Under the pieces are notes generated by a model, which saw nothing but the letters and a program-made list of their open reading frames with translations, was not told the origin of the DNA and made no database searches. Shown piece by piece: positions 31,212 through 40,668 of a stretch of DNA of 64,000 nucleotides (positions are counted from its first letter, which is position 1; every line of letters begins with the position of its first letter). Both the position numbers and the translations under genes were made by a program. The DNA is from Enterobacter chengduensis (lineage in GTDB: Bacteria > Pseudomonadota > Gammaproteobacteria > Enterobacterales > Enterobacteriaceae), in contig NZ_CP043318.1 in assembly GCF_001984825.2 (NCBI RefSeq), forward strand, positions 1,488,001 to 1,552,000, given 5' to 3'.

Positions 31212-33164
31212 ATGAATATTTTAGGTTTTTTCCAGCGCCTCGGTAGGGCTTTGCAGCTCCCTATCGCCGTGCTACCGGTTGCAGCGCTGCTGCTGCGATT
31301 CGGGCAACCCGATCTTCTTAACGTACCGTTTATTGCTCAGGCGGGCGGTGCCATTTTTGACAACCTGGCGCTGATTTTCGCCATCGGTGTTGCCTCTAGC
31401 TGGTCAAAAGACAGCGCGGGTGCCGCAGCACTGGCAGGGGCTGTCGGTTATTTCATCCTGACGAAAGCGATGGTAACGATTAACCCCGAAATCAACATGG
31501 GCGTGCTGGCGGGTATCATTACCGGCCTGGTCGGCGGTGCGGTGTACAACCGCTGGGCGAACATCAAGCTGCCAGACTTCCTGAGCTTCTTTGGCGGCAA
31601 ACGTTTCGTGCCGATCGCCACAGGCTTCTTCTGTCTGGTACTGGCCGCCATCTTTGGCTACGTTTGGCCACCGGTGCAGCATGCTATCCATGCGGGCGGC
31701 GAGTGGATCGTCTCTGCAGGCGCTTTGGGCGCGGGCATCTTCGGTTTCATTAACCGTCTGCTGATCCCAACCGGTCTGCACCAGGTCCTCAATACCATCG
31801 CCTGGTTCCAGATTGGTGAGTTCACCAACGCGGCAGGCACGATTTTCCACGGCGACATCAACCGCTTCTACGCGGGTGACGGCACCGCGGGCATGTTTAT
31901 GTCCGGCTTCTTCCCAATCATGATGTTTGGTCTGCCGGGCGCTGCGCTGGCAATGTACCTGGCAGCGCCAAAGGCGCGTCGTCCAATGGTCGGCGGTATG
32001 CTGCTGTCAGTGGCCATTACCGCATTCCTGACCGGCGTAACCGAGCCTCTGGAATTCCTGTTCATGTTCCTGGCTCCGCTGCTGTACCTGATGCACGCGG
32101 TGTTAACCGGCATCAGCCTGTTTGTGGCAACCCTGCTGGGCATTCATGCGGGCTTCTCCTTCTCCGCAGGCGCGATCGACTACGTGCTGATGTACAACCT
32201 GCCGGCGGCAAGCAAGAACGTCTGGATGCTGGTGGTCATGGGCGCGGCCTTCTTCGTCATCTACTTCGTCCTGTTCACCGCGGTTATTCGTATGTTTAAC
32301 CTCAAAACGCCGGGACGCGAAGACACCACTGATGACGTTGTGACCAGCGAAGCCAACAGCAATACCGAAGAAGGTTTAACCCAGCTGGCAACCAGCTACA
32401 TTGCCGCAGTCGGCGGTACCGACAACCTGAAAGCCATTGATGCCTGTATTACCCGTCTGCGTCTGACCGTGGGCGACTCTGCGCGCGTCAGCGACGCAAT
32501 GTGTAAACGTCTTGGCGCATCTGGCGTCGTTAAGCTGAACAAACAAACTATCCAGGTCATCGTGGGTGCCAAAGCGGAATCTATCGGTGATGAAATGAAG
32601 AAAGTGGTTGCCCGTGGCCCGGTCGCAGCGGCATCAGCCGACAGTGCACCTGCGGCGACGGCTGCCCCGGTCGCGAAGCCGCAGGCCGTGCCTAACGCCG
32701 TAACGGTTGCTGCTCTGGTCTCTCCGGTAACGGGTGACGTCGTTGACCTTGAGCAGGTACCTGACGAAGCCTTTGCCAGCAAAGCGGTCGGTGACGGCGT
32801 GGCGGTGAAACCAACGGATAAAACCGTTGTGTCTCCAGCATCCGGTACCATCGTGAAAATTTTCAACACCAACCACGCGTTCTGCCTCGAAACCGAAAAT
32901 GGCGCGGAGATCGTGGTCCACATGGGCATCGATACCGTGGCGCTGAACGGTAAAGGCTTTACTCGCCTGGTGGAAGAGGGCGCTGAAGTGGTGGCCGGGC
33001 AGCCGGTTCTGGAAATGGATCTGGACTTCCTGAACGCTAACGCACGCTCCATGATAAGCCCGGTGGTTTGCAGCAACATCGACGACTTCAGCGGTCTGGT
33101 CATCCAGGCGAAAGGTCAGGTTGTTGCAGGTCAAACCCCGCTGTATGAGATTAAAGGCAAGTAA
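31212..33164 (+). CDS. nagE: PTS N-acetylglucosamine-specific EIICBA component NagE
   Basis: 650 residues. An N-terminal EIIC membrane domain (about 1-370, with many hydrophobic segments) is followed by EIIB (about 390-470) with the phosphorylated cysteine in DACITRLRLT near residue 410, an Ala/Pro linker, and EIIA (about 500-650) with the histidine in IVVHMGIDTV near 570. It imports GlcNAc as GlcNAc-6-P, the substrate of NagA and inducer of NagC. Divergent from nagBACD. Confidence 0.97.
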   Translation: MNILGFFQRLGRALQLPIAVLPVAALLLRFGQPDLLNVPFIAQAGGAIFDNLALIFAIGVASSWSKDSAGAAALAGAVGYFILTKAMVTINPEINMGVLAGIITGLVGGAVYNRWANIKLPDFLSFFGGKRFVPIATGFFCLVLAAIFGYVWPPVQHAIHAGGEWIVSAGALGAGIFGFINRLLIPTGLHQVLNTIAWFQIGEFTNAAGTIFHGDINRFYAGDGTAGMFMSGFFPIMMFGLPGAALAMYLAAPKARRPMVGGMLLSVAITAFLTGVTEPLEFLFMFLAPLLYLMHAVLTGISLFVATLLGIHAGFSFSAGAIDYVLMYNLPAASKNVWMLVVMGAAFFVIYFVLFTAVIRMFNLKTPGREDTTDDVVTSEANSNTEEGLTQLATSYIAAVGGTDNLKAIDACITRLRLTVGDSARVSDAMCKRLGASGVVKLNKQTIQVIVGAKAESIGDEMKKVVARGPVAAASADSAPAATAAPVAKPQAVPNAVTVAALVSPVTGDVVDLEQVPDEAFASKAVGDGVAVKPTDKTVVSPASGTIVKIFNTNHAFCLETENGAEIVVHMGIDTVALNGKGFTRLVEEGAEVVAGQPVLEMDLDFLNANARSMISPVVCSNIDDFSGLVIQAKGQVVAGQTPLYEIKGK

Positions 33165-33190
33165 TCGCTCCTGAGTAGAGTCATGCCTTA

Positions 33191-33222
33191 AGCGGCGGGG
33201 GATATCCTCCGCCGCTTTTTTT
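33191..33222 (+). terminator. nagE terminator
   Basis: AGCGGCGGGGGATATCCTCC followed by GCCGCTTTTTTT: a stem of about 11 bp around GATATC with a seven-base T-run, 26 bases after the nagE stop. Confidence 0.88.
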
Positions 33223-33319
33223 ATTGGTAACGGTTTTTCCGTTACATAAGGGTTGTCTCTTCGTCCGGCTTATAAGATCATATGCCGTTATACGTTGTTT
33301 ACGCTTTGAGGAATCCACG

Positions 33320-34987
33320 ATGAGTGAGGCAGAAGCCCGCCCGAGTAACTTTATTCGTCAGATCATCGATGAAGATCTGGCCAGTGGTAAGCACACCACA
33401 ATACATACCCGCTTCCCGCCGGAGCCGAACGGCTACCTGCATATCGGGCATGCGAAGTCCATTTGCCTGAACTTTGGCATTGCGCAAGATTACCAGGGAC
33501 AGTGCAACCTGCGTTTCGATGACACCAACCCAGTAAAAGAAGACATCGAATACGTTGAGTCCATCAAGAACGACGTGCAATGGCTGGGCTTCAACTGGTC
33601 TGGCGATATCTGCTACTCCTCTGACTACTTTGATCGGCTGTATGCCTACGCGGTAGAGCTTATCAATAAAGGTCTGGCGTATGTTGACGAACTGTCAGCA
33701 GATGAGATCCGTGAGTACCGCGGCACGCTGACCGCGCCGGGCAAAAACAGCCCGTTCCGCGATCGCAGCGTGGAGGAGAACCTGGCGCTGTTTGAAAAAA
33801 TGCGTGCGGGTGGCTTCGAAGAGGGCAAAGCGTGCCTGCGTGCCAAAATCGACATGGCGTCTCCGTTCATCGTGATGCGCGATCCGGTGCTGTACCGCAT
33901 TAAGTTCGCAGAACACCACCAGACCGGCAACAAGTGGTGCATCTACCCGATGTACGACTTCACCCACTGCATCAGCGATGCGCTGGAAGGCATTACGCAC
34001 TCCCTGTGTACGCTGGAGTTCCAGGACAACCGTCGCCTGTATGACTGGGTGCTGGATAACATCACCATTCCTGTGCATCCGCGTCAGTACGAGTTCTCTC
34101 GTCTGAATCTGGAATACACCGTGATGTCCAAGCGTAAGCTGAATCAGCTGGTGACCGAGAAGCACGTTGAAGGCTGGGATGACCCACGCATGCCAACCAT
34201 CTCTGGTCTGCGTCGTCGTGGTTACACGGCGGCCTCTATTCGTGAGTTCTGCAAGCGCATCGGCGTGACCAAGCAGGACAACACCATCGAGATGGCCTCC
34301 CTGGAGTCCTGCATTCGCGAAGACCTGAACGAGAACGCCCCGCGTGCGATGGCGGTTATCGACCCGGTGAAGCTGGTTATCGAAAACTATCCGCAGGGGG
34401 CGAGCGAGCTGGTTGCCATGCCTAACCATCCGAACAAACCGGAAATGGGCAGCCGTGACGTGCCGTTCAGCGGCGAGATCTGGATTGACCGCGCTGACTT
34501 CCGCGAAGAAGCCAACAAGCAGTACAAGCGTCTGGTGCTGGGTAAAGAAGTGCGTCTGCGTAACGCTTACGTGATCAAAGCCGAGCGCGTTGAGAAAGAT
34601 GCAGAAGGAAATATCACCACCATCTTCTGTTCTTACGATGCGGAAACGCTGAGCAAGGATCCTGCCGATGGCCGCAAGGTGAAAGGCGTTATTCACTGGG
34701 TGAGCGCATCTCACGCGCTGCCGGTAGAGATCCGTCTGTACGATCGTCTGTTCAGCGTGCCTAACCCAGGTGCGGCGGAAGACTTCCTGGCGACCATCAA
34801 TCCGGAATCTCTGGTCATCAAGCAGGGCTACGCTGAGCCGTCCCTGAAAGCGGCTGAAGCAGGCAAAGCGTTCCAGTTTGAACGCGAAGGTTACTTCTGC
34901 CTGGACAGCCGTTACAGCACGGCGGAAAAACCGGTATTTAACCGTACCGTCGGCCTGCGTGACACCTGGACGAAGATCGGCGAATAA
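33320..34987 (+). CDS. glnS: Glutaminyl-tRNA synthetase
   Basis: 555 residues from the ATG at 33320 ([19 protein letters not shown]), preceded by GAGGAA; the open frame from 33224 adds 32 codons of leader sequence. Class I synthetase: [15 protein letters not shown] with the HIGH motif near residue 40 and VMSKRK (KMSKS-like) near 268. It charges tRNA-Gln, four genes for which lie upstream in this window. Confidence 0.97.
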   Translation: MSEAEARPSNFIRQIIDEDLASGKHTTIHTRFPPEPNGYLHIGHAKSICLNFGIAQDYQGQCNLRFDDTNPVKEDIEYVESIKNDVQWLGFNWSGDICYSSDYFDRLYAYAVELINKGLAYVDELSADEIREYRGTLTAPGKNSPFRDRSVEENLALFEKMRAGGFEEGKACLRAKIDMASPFIVMRDPVLYRIKFAEHHQTGNKWCIYPMYDFTHCISDALEGITHSLCTLEFQDNRRLYDWVLDNITIPVHPRQYEFSRLNLEYTVMSKRKLNQLVTEKHVEGWDDPRMPTISGLRRRGYTAASIREFCKRIGVTKQDNTIEMASLESCIREDLNENAPRAMAVIDPVKLVIENYPQGASELVAMPNHPNKPEMGSRDVPFSGEIWIDRADFREEANKQYKRLVLGKEVRLRNAYVIKAERVEKDAEGNITTIFCSYDAETLSKDPADGRKVKGVIHWVSASHALPVEIRLYDRLFSVPNPGAAEDFLATINPESLVIKQGYAEPSLKAAEAGKAFQFEREGYFCLDSRYSTAEKPVFNRTVGLRDTWTKIGE

Positions 34988-35012
34988 TATTGCTGCTCTG
35001 GTCAATGAGAGA

Positions 35013-35040
35013 CAAACGCCGCACTATGCGGCGTTTTTTT
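35013..35040 (+). terminator. glnS terminator
   Basis: AAACGCCGC-ACTAT-GCGGCGTTT followed by TTTT, 24 bases after the glnS stop. Confidence 0.88.
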
Positions 35041-35302
35041 ATATAACGATCAGGGTATTAAGCCAGGGCCTAAAGCAGCCTTATGAAAATAACAGGTCAA
35101 TGAGGTGCTACTTATTTTTCAAAAAAAAGTTTGTGTCATTACGAAAATCAAAAAGGTTATAAAAAAGAAAAGTAATCCCGCGTCTACTAACTGAAATACC
35201 TGACAATTCCCCGTCATTCCTCGCTTTACTGCAAATGTTACAAAGCACTACCAATTATGTGCACTTCGTCATAATCCTGACTTTTGCCCGCTGAAAAGCA
35301 TT

Positions 35303-35326
35303 GATAATTCGCGTCGCGAAAAATAA
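35303..35326. promoter_or_regulatory. Candidate NagC operator upstream of chiP
   Basis: GATAATTCGCGTCGCGAAAA followed by ATAA, a good palindrome (ATTCGCG-TCGCGAAAAAT) close to the reported NagC consensus and to the nagE-side box here. chiP is a NagC target in E. coli. Confidence 0.7.
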
Positions 35327-35414
35327 CCTAAAGACGGTAGTTAATTCGAGGGTATTTAAAACTACCCCTGACCATTTGGTCTTTTTTATTTACGCCGTTT
35401 CAGGCGTTTTAATT

Positions 35415-35427
35415 CGTCAAAGAGGAA
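35415..35427 (+). promoter_or_regulatory. ChiX small-RNA pairing site over the chiP ribosome-binding site
   Basis: CGTCAAAGAGGAA is perfectly complementary to the UUCCUCUUUGACG segment of enteric ChiX as I recall it. It covers the AGAGGAA Shine-Dalgarno, so ChiX would block chiP translation unless titrated by chb mRNA. The chiX gene itself is not in this window. Confidence 0.75.
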
Positions 35428-35433
35428 TAATCT

Positions 35434-36831
35434 ATGCGTACGTTCAGTGGCAAACGTAGTGCGCTGGCGCTGGCTATTGCCGGTGTGACAGCAATGTCGG
35501 GCCTGGTGGTGACGCCAGAAGCGAAAGCGGCAGGGTTCATCGACGATTCTACCCTCACGGGCGGTATCTATTACTGGCAGCGCGAGCGTGACCGTAAAGA
35601 CGTCAACGAAGACAAATATAAAACCAACCTTTCACACTCCACCTGGAACGCCAACCTGGACTTCCAGTCAGGCTATGCCGCCGATATGTTCGGTCTGGAT
35701 ATTGCTGCGTTTACCGCAATCGAAATGGCGGAAAACGGCGACAGCGGCCACCCGAACGAAATCGCCTTCTCCTCCAGCAACAAAGCCTATGATGAAGACT
35801 GGTCCGGGGATAAGAGCGGTATCAGCCTTTACAAAGCGGCTGCGAAATTTAAGTACGGTCCGGTATGGGCGCGCGGCGGATACATCCAGCCAACCGGCCA
35901 GACCCTGTTAGCCCCGCACTGGAGCTTTATGCCGGGCACCTATCAGGGGGCGGAAGCCGGGGCTAACTTTGACTACGGTGATGCGGGGGCGCTGAGCTTC
36001 TCCTATATGTGGACCAACGAGTATAAAGCACCGTGGCACATTGAGATGGACAAGTTCTACCAGAACGATAAGAAAACCAAAGTCGATTACCTGCACTCGC
36101 TGGGCGCGAAGTATGACTTCAAAAACGATCTGGTACTGGAAGCCGCATTTGGTCAGGCGGAAGGCTATATCGATCAGTATTTTGCTAAAGCCAGCTACAA
36201 ATTTGATATCGCAGGCAGCCCGCTGAGCACCAGCTACCAGTTCTACGGTACGCGTGACAAGGTCAGCGACGGCGGCGTCAATGACATTTATGACGGCACC
36301 GCGTGGCTGCAGGCGTTAACCTTCGGCTATAAGGTCGGTCAGGTTGATTTGCGTCTGGAAGGCACATGGGTGAAGGCGGAAGGGCAGCAGGGCTACTTCC
36401 TGCAGCGTATGACCCCGACCTATGCCTCATCCAACGGTCGTCTTGATATCTGGTGGGATAACCGTTCAGACTTCAACGCCGACGGCGAGAAAGCGGTCTT
36501 CTTCGGCGCCATGTACGACCTGAAAAACTGGAACCTGCCTGGCTGGGCGGTGGGCGCTTCTTACGCTTACGCCTGGGATGCAAAACCTGCCGATATGGCA
36601 ACGCCGGACGCATACTACGATCCCAACTATCGCCTGAAAGAGTCTTCCTACAGCCTTGATGCTATCTATACCCTGCAGGATGGCCGCGCGAAAGGGACGA
36701 TGTTCAAACTGCACTTCACCCAGTACGACAACCACTCCGATATCCCAAGCTATGCGGGCGGCTACGGCAACATCTTCCAGGATGAACGTGACGTGAAATT
36801 CATGGTTATTGCCCCATTCACCATCTTCTGA
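35434..36831 (+). CDS. chiP: Chitoporin ChiP (YbfM), outer-membrane channel
   Basis: 465 residues. The signal peptide probably ends at AKA near residue 32. An OprD-type beta-barrel follows, ending in the outer-membrane C-terminal pattern IAPFTIF with a terminal phenylalanine. It takes up chito-oligosaccharides. Preceded by AGAGGAA seven bases before the ATG. It pairs with chiQ downstream, and both NagC and ChiX signals precede it. Confidence 0.96.
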   Translation: MRTFSGKRSALALAIAGVTAMSGLVVTPEAKAAGFIDDSTLTGGIYYWQRERDRKDVNEDKYKTNLSHSTWNANLDFQSGYAADMFGLDIAAFTAIEMAENGDSGHPNEIAFSSSNKAYDEDWSGDKSGISLYKAAAKFKYGPVWARGGYIQPTGQTLLAPHWSFMPGTYQGAEAGANFDYGDAGALSFSYMWTNEYKAPWHIEMDKFYQNDKKTKVDYLHSLGAKYDFKNDLVLEAAFGQAEGYIDQYFAKASYKFDIAGSPLSTSYQFYGTRDKVSDGGVNDIYDGTAWLQALTFGYKVGQVDLRLEGTWVKAEGQQGYFLQRMTPTYASSNGRLDIWWDNRSDFNADGEKAVFFGAMYDLKNWNLPGWAVGASYAYAWDAKPADMATPDAYYDPNYRLKESSYSLDAIYTLQDGRAKGTMFKLHFTQYDNHSDIPSYAGGYGNIFQDERDVKFMVIAPFTIF

Positions 36832-36875
36832 TGAATCGTCCGGCGGGCTGAGCCCCGCCGGTATGGAGACTGCAC

Positions 36876-37205
36876 ATGATGAAAAAAATCGTAATCGTCG
36901 CGCTGCTGGCGTCGGGGCTGGTGGCGTGTACCCAGACGCAGGCACCGAAAGAAGACTCCCGTCTGAAGGAGGCGTATAGCGCCTGCATAAATACTGCAGA
37001 GGGCTCGCCGGAAAAAATTGAAGCCTGTCAGAGCGTGCTGAACGTGCTCAAGAAAGAGAAAGCGCATGAGCAGTTCGCGACGCAGGAGAACGTCCGCGTG
37101 ATGGATTACCAGGCCTGTATTCAGGCGCGTAAAACCGGTAACGATCAGGAAGTGGCGAAGCGTTGCGATAAGATCTGGCAGGAAATTCGCAGCAATAATA
37201 ACTAA
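36876..37205 (+). CDS. chiQ: Lipoprotein ChiQ (YbfN)
   Basis: 109 residues. Lipobox GLVAC places the lipidated cysteine at residue 18. The mature part is small, charged and contains four further cysteines (ACINT, EACQS, YQACIQ, KRCDK). It is co-transcribed with chiP, 44 bases downstream. Its role is not established. Confidence 0.93.
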   Translation: MMKKIVIVALLASGLVACTQTQAPKEDSRLKEAYSACINTAEGSPEKIEACQSVLNVLKKEKAHEQFATQENVRVMDYQACIQARKTGNDQEVAKRCDKIWQEIRSNNN

Positions 37206-37217
37206 TGAGCTGTTTTA

Positions 37218-37249
37218 CGCCCGGTGGCGCTGCGCTTACCGGGCTTTTT
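37218..37249 (+). terminator. chiPQ terminator with REP-like stem
   Basis: CGCCCGGT-GGCGCTGCGCTT-ACCGGGC followed by TTTTT. The stem resembles half a REP unit. Confidence 0.75.
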
Positions 37250-37254
37250 AAGGC

Positions 37255-37282
37255 AAAAAAAAGCCAACCTTACGGCTGGCTC
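37255..37282 (-). terminator. fur terminator
   Basis: On the minus strand GAGCCAGCC-GTAA-GGTTGGCT followed by TTTTTTT, 18 bases after the fur stop; convergent with the chiPQ terminator. Confidence 0.85.
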
Positions 37283-37299
37283 AGAGTATAAACACTCGA

Positions 37300-37746
37300 T
37301 TATTTCGCATCGTGCGCATGGTCGTCTTCGCGGCAATCGCCTTCAGCACAGTGACCGTAAAGGTACAGGCTGTGGTTGGTCAGACGGATGCCGTGACGCG
37401 CGGCGATTTCACGCTGGCGCGCTTCGATGGAGTCATCGCTAAATTCAATGACCTTGCCGCAGTCGAGGCAGATCAGGTGATCGTGGTGCTGCTGCTGGGT
37501 CAGTTCGAAGACAGATTTACCGCCCTCGAAATTATGACGGGTAACAATGCCCGCGTCATCAAACTGGTTCAGCACGCGATAAACGGTAGCCAGCCCAATC
37601 TCTTCACCCATGTCGATAAGACGTTTATAAAGGTCTTCCGCACTGACATGGTGATTGTCTGGACCCTGAAGCACTTCGAGGATTTTTAACCGAGGAAGCG
37701 TAACTTTCAGGCCAGCCTTCTTTAATGCGGTATTGTTGTCAGTCAT
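37300..37746 (-). CDS. fur: Ferric uptake regulator Fur
   Basis: 148 residues, identical length to E. coli. An N-terminal winged helix (about 1-82) is followed by a dimerisation/metal domain with HHDHLICLDCGKVIEF (CxxC near residues 93-96) and the HCAEGDCREDDHAHDAK tail. With Fe2+ it represses iron acquisition genes. A Fur box overlaps its own promoter at 37809-37827, indicating autoregulation. Confidence 0.98.
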   Translation of the reverse strand: MTDNNTALKKAGLKVTLPRLKILEVLQGPDNHHVSAEDLYKRLIDMGEEIGLATVYRVLNQFDDAGIVTRHNFEGGKSVFELTQQQHHDHLICLDCGKVIEFSDDSIEARQREIAARHGIRLTNHSLYLYGHCAEGDCREDDHAHDAK

Positions 37747-37823
37747 GCGGAATCTGTCCTGTTGCTAAACGATTCACTTCTGTAGGAAGTGACAGAAAAT
37801 GCACTTGGGATAATGCGTCTCAT
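37743..37823 (-). CDS. Candidate uof-type leader ORF upstream of fur
   Basis: A 26-codon frame beginning MRRIIPSAFSVTSYRSESFS and ending NRTDSA, whose TGA overlaps the fur ATG (ATGA), suggesting translational coupling. In E. coli fur translation is coupled to an upstream leader (uof) that RyhB represses. Doubts: the ATG at 37823 lies within the -10/Fur box, so only transcripts starting further upstream could use it; no clear ribosome-binding site is seen; and the frame is open further upstream to a TTG. The start is therefore uncertain. Confidence 0.35.
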   Translation of the reverse strand: MRRIIPSAFSVTSYRSESFSNRTDSA

Positions 37824-37827
37824 TATA
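37809..37827 (-). promoter_or_regulatory. Fur box and -10 element of the fur promoter
   Basis: TATAATGAGACGCATTATC on the minus strand matches 15 of 19 positions of the Fur box consensus GATAATGATAATCATTATC. Its first six bases, TATAAT, are a perfect -10, with TTTTCA 17 bases upstream (37850-37845). Confidence 0.75.
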
Positions 37828-38006
37828 GAACTGCCATGGCTAAATGAAAACTGCAAGTCTCAGGCAAAATATGCTTATAAAAATGGGGTATCACCAACAA
37901 ACTTGCTCAATGGAAAACCCATTTTATCAGGGAGACATTGTACAGGTCTGGGCGAAAAAGTTAAAAGATTGTAGCAATTAATTTAATCGGTTTGACCTGG
38001 GGCATG

Positions 38007-38026
38007 GGCGCAACCGCGGTTGCGCC
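38007..38026. terminator. Palindromic hairpin after fldA
   Basis: GGCGCAACCGCGGTTGCGCC is a perfect 20-base palindrome ten bases after the fldA stop. There is no clear T-run on the minus strand, so its terminator role is uncertain. Confidence 0.5.
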
Positions 38027-38036
38027 GCGATAAAAA

Positions 38037-38567
38037 TCAGGCGTTAAGAATCGCGTCCAGGTGAAGTTCTTCACGGATCTGCTTCACCCACTTCTCAACG
38101 CGCTCGGCGGTCAGTTCTGGCTGGCGGTCTTCGTCGATGGCCAGACCCACGAAGTGATCGTCATCGGCCAGGCCTTTAGAGGCTTCGAAGTGGTAACCGG
38201 CGGTCGGCCAGTGGCCTACGATAACCGCGCCATTCGGCTCAATGATATCGCGGATGGTGCCCAGCGCATCACAGAAGTATTCGGCGTAGTCTTCCTGATC
38301 GCCGCAGCCAAACAGGGCGACCAGCTTACCGTTGAAGTCCACTTCTTCCAGCGTCGGGAAGAAATCATCCCAGTCGCACTGGGCTTCACCGTAGTACCAG
38401 GTTGGGATACCCAGCAGCAGAATGTCATAGCCTTCCAGATCTTCTTTGCTGCTCTTGGCGATGTCATGCACATCAGCAACGTCTTTACCGAGCTGTTTCT
38501 GAATGTTTTTTGCGATATTTTCGGTATTGCCGGTATCACTGCCAAAGAAAATGCCGATGATTGCCAT
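38037..38567 (-). CDS. fldA: Flavodoxin I
   Basis: 176 residues from the ATG at 38567 ([19 protein letters not shown]); the upstream in-frame extension to 38681 is not flavodoxin. FMN phosphate loop SDTGNTE near residues 10-16, isoalloxazine-stacking W in PTWYYGE near 57 and Y in DYAEYF near 97. Low-potential electron carrier for pyruvate formate-lyase, IspG/IspH and biotin and methionine synthases. Lies 290 bases upstream of fur, same strand. Confidence 0.97.
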   Translation of the reverse strand: MAIIGIFFGSDTGNTENIAKNIQKQLGKDVADVHDIAKSSKEDLEGYDILLLGIPTWYYGEAQCDWDDFFPTLEEVDFNGKLVALFGCGDQEDYAEYFCDALGTIRDIIEPNGAVIVGHWPTAGYHFEASKGLADDDHFVGLAIDEDRQPELTAERVEKWVKQIREELHLDAILNA

Positions 38568-38722
38568 GAGTAAAATAACCTCTTGAAACTTAATAGTATG
38601 GTGGCGCAATTCGGCCACGGATAAGGGCAATAATAGCAGAACTGGCAACCCTGCGGAAACAGCTATCGCGCAGGACTGCACTCTGTGCTACATGAAAAGG
38701 GCGATAAAGGGGATTTTCAGAC

Positions 38723-39010
38723 TTATGCCTGGCGGCGTAACGTCTCAAGCTGGGCGATCAGCATCTCTTCAATGAGCTCGCTGCGGCTGATATTTCGCGC
38801 GTCGGCCAGCTCGTTAAGCGCATCGACGGCGTCGGCGTTCAGCTTCAGTTCGACACGCTTAAGCCCACGATTTTTATCGCGTTTAAGCTGGTTGCGTTTA
38901 TTGATACGCAGCTGTTCATCGCGCGAAAGCGGATTCGTCTTGGGTCGTCCCGGGCGACGCTCGTTCGCGAACAGATCTAGTGTCGTACGGTCCGTTTGTT
39001 CTTTGGCCAT
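38723..39010 (-). CDS. ybfE: Ribbon-helix-helix-like protein YbfE
   Basis: 95 residues. A basic N-terminal half (RRPGRPKTNPLSRDEQLR, AT-hook-like GRPK) is followed by VELKLNADAVDALNELADARN and ISRSELIEEMLIAQL, the strand-helix-helix pattern of CopG/Arc DNA-binding proteins. The E. coli gene is reported as LexA-controlled, but I see no good CTGT-N8-ACAG box before the start here. Function unknown. Confidence 0.9.
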   Translation of the reverse strand: MAKEQTDRTTLDLFANERRPGRPKTNPLSRDEQLRINKRNQLKRDKNRGLKRVELKLNADAVDALNELADARNISRSELIEEMLIAQLETLRRQA

Positions 39011-39138
39011 GATTCTGAGACTTCGGGGGAAACACGCCGCCCTGCTAATGCCCGGGCGATAAGCGCGCCATCATACATCACCAAAAACGGCACGCCAACG
39101 ACTGGAAGCCCGCAGTCTTCCAGTCGCTTCCTTTTTAA

Positions 39139-39912
39139 TCAATTTGCCGTATCAGCGAGATAGCGGCGGATGGCGCGCAGAACGGCTTCCGGTTTTTCCG
39201 CATGCACCCAGTGTCCGGCACCGGCAATCACGTGGGCGCGAGCCTGCGGGAATTGCGCCAGTATGGCGTCGCGGTACGCATCGGTAACGTAAGGGGAGTG
39301 ACCGCCGCGAATGAAGAGGGTAGGGTGCGGCCAGGCGGGGACGCTTTCCCAGCCTACGATATTGTTGTACTGGTCCCAGAGTACCGGCACGTTAAAACGC
39401 CACTGTCCGTCAACAAACGACTTCAGCAGAAACTGCACGACGCCCTCTTCATCAAGATGCTCACGCATGACGGCAGCCGCCTGTTGGCGTGTCGCGACAC
39501 CCGCTTCTGTGACCGCATCAATGGCGGCAAAAATCTCGTCGTGACGGCGGACGTCATAATCCACGGGCGCGACGTCAATCACCACTAGGCCGCTGATACG
39601 CTCCGGCGCCAGCGCCGTCAGGGCCATTACCGCTTTGCCCCCCATTGAATGCCCAATGAGCGTCACCTTTTGCAGACCGTTGGCGTCCAGCGTATCCAGC
39701 AGGTCGTGCGCCATCGCGGCGTAGGTCATCTCGTCCGAACGCCCGGAAAGACCGTGATTGCGCATATCGACCTGCACAATATCGTGGTCGGTAACCAGAT
39801 CGCGCGCCAGCACGCCGAGGTTATCCAGGCTGCCAAAAAGGCCGTGAACCAGTACGATGGGAGAATTATTGTTCGGCGATTGTGCAGTTTGCGCTCGGGT
39901 ATTCAATTTCAT
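39139..39912 (-). CDS. ybfF: Alpha/beta-hydrolase esterase YbfF
   Basis: 257 residues. The oxyanion HG motif VLVHGLFGSLDN near residue 22, the nucleophile elbow GHSMGG near 90 and the histidine in AGAGHWVHAEKP near 235 give a complete Ser-Asp-His hydrolase. The E. coli enzyme cleaves acyl-CoA and ester substrates in vitro; the natural substrate is unknown. It diverges from seqA. Confidence 0.95.
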   Translation of the reverse strand: MKLNTRAQTAQSPNNNSPIVLVHGLFGSLDNLGVLARDLVTDHDIVQVDMRNHGLSGRSDEMTYAAMAHDLLDTLDANGLQKVTLIGHSMGGKAVMALTALAPERISGLVVIDVAPVDYDVRRHDEIFAAIDAVTEAGVATRQQAAAVMREHLDEEGVVQFLLKSFVDGQWRFNVPVLWDQYNNIVGWESVPAWPHPTLFIRGGHSPYVTDAYRDAILAQFPQARAHVIAGAGHWVHAEKPEAVLRAIRRYLADTAN

Positions 39913-40095
39913 GGCAAAGTTCTTTTTTTACGTATGTCAGGTTAGGGTATCATGTTGACCATTCTGCCGCCCGGCCGCAAGGTTCCAGTTTAATCTGACT
40001 TTTGCCGCCAACCTGGTTTGACGCTATCCGCTGTTGGGATTTGACCTTATAATCCCAATGACTTGTATTCAGATAAGATATCGCACTGGATTAAG

Positions 40096-40644
40096 ATGAA
40101 AACAATCGAAGTTGATGACGAACTCTATCAGTATATTGCCAGCCAGACGCGGCATATCGGGGAGAGCGCGTCCGACATTTTACGGCGCATGCTTAAAATT
40201 TCCGCCGCTTCACAGCCTGCTACCCCAGTCACCAAAGATGTCGTGTCTCAGCCGAGCGTTGTTGCACAAGCAAAACCTGCCGTGACGCCGGTAAAAGATA
40301 AAGTCCGCGCGGTGCGCGAACTGCTGCTCTCCGACGAATACGCTGAGCAGAAAAAGGCGGTTAACCGTTTTATGCTGGTGCTGTCTACACTTTATTCCCT
40401 GGATAACAAAGCGTTTGCTGAGGCGACCGAGTCGCTGCACGGCCGTACCCGCGTCTATTTCGCGGGCGACGAGCAGACGCTGCTGCAAAATGGCAACCAA
40501 ACCAAACCTAAACATGTCCCTGGCACCCCATACTGGGTGATCACCAATACCAACACGGGCCGCAAGTGCAGCATGATTGAACACATCATGCAGTCCATGC
40601 AGTTCCCTGCGGAATTGATTGAAAAGGTTTGCGGTACAATTTAA
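40096..40644 (+). CDS. seqA: Replication initiation regulator SeqA
   Basis: 182 residues from the ATG at 40096 (MKTIEVDDELYQYIASQT); the in-frame ATG at 40063 adds 11 non-family residues. An N-terminal oligomerisation domain (about 1-35), a variable linker (about 40-70) and a C-terminal domain that binds hemimethylated GATC pairs, including the HGRTRVYFA and VITNTNTGRKCSMIE segments. It sequesters oriC after initiation. It precedes pgm by 24 bases and is likely co-transcribed with it. Confidence 0.96.
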   Translation: MKTIEVDDELYQYIASQTRHIGESASDILRRMLKISAASQPATPVTKDVVSQPSVVAQAKPAVTPVKDKVRAVRELLLSDEYAEQKKAVNRFMLVLSTLYSLDNKAFAEATESLHGRTRVYFAGDEQTLLQNGNQTKPKHVPGTPYWVITNTNTGRKCSMIEHIMQSMQFPAELIEKVCGTI

Positions 40645-40668
40645 CCCTTGCATCAGAAGGACCCGGTA

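Larger units (their letters stand above)
35041..35433. promoter_or_regulatory. chiP upstream region
   Basis: About 390 A/T-rich bases without a gene. It contains a candidate NagC box at 35303-35326 and the ChiX pairing site overlapping the Shine-Dalgarno at 35415-35427. I see no other gene in it. Confidence 0.7.

Noticed and set aside
33695..35005. Long minus-strand frame opposite glnS (436 codons) and similar ones opposite speF (43765-45303) and kdpD (48379-49362)
   Set aside because: Shadows of conserved, full-length genes on the other strand; no recognisable domains or ribosome-binding sites.
39011..39138. LexA box expected upstream of ybfE
   Set aside because: No CTGT-N8-ACAG-like sequence could be found near the start, so none is annotated.
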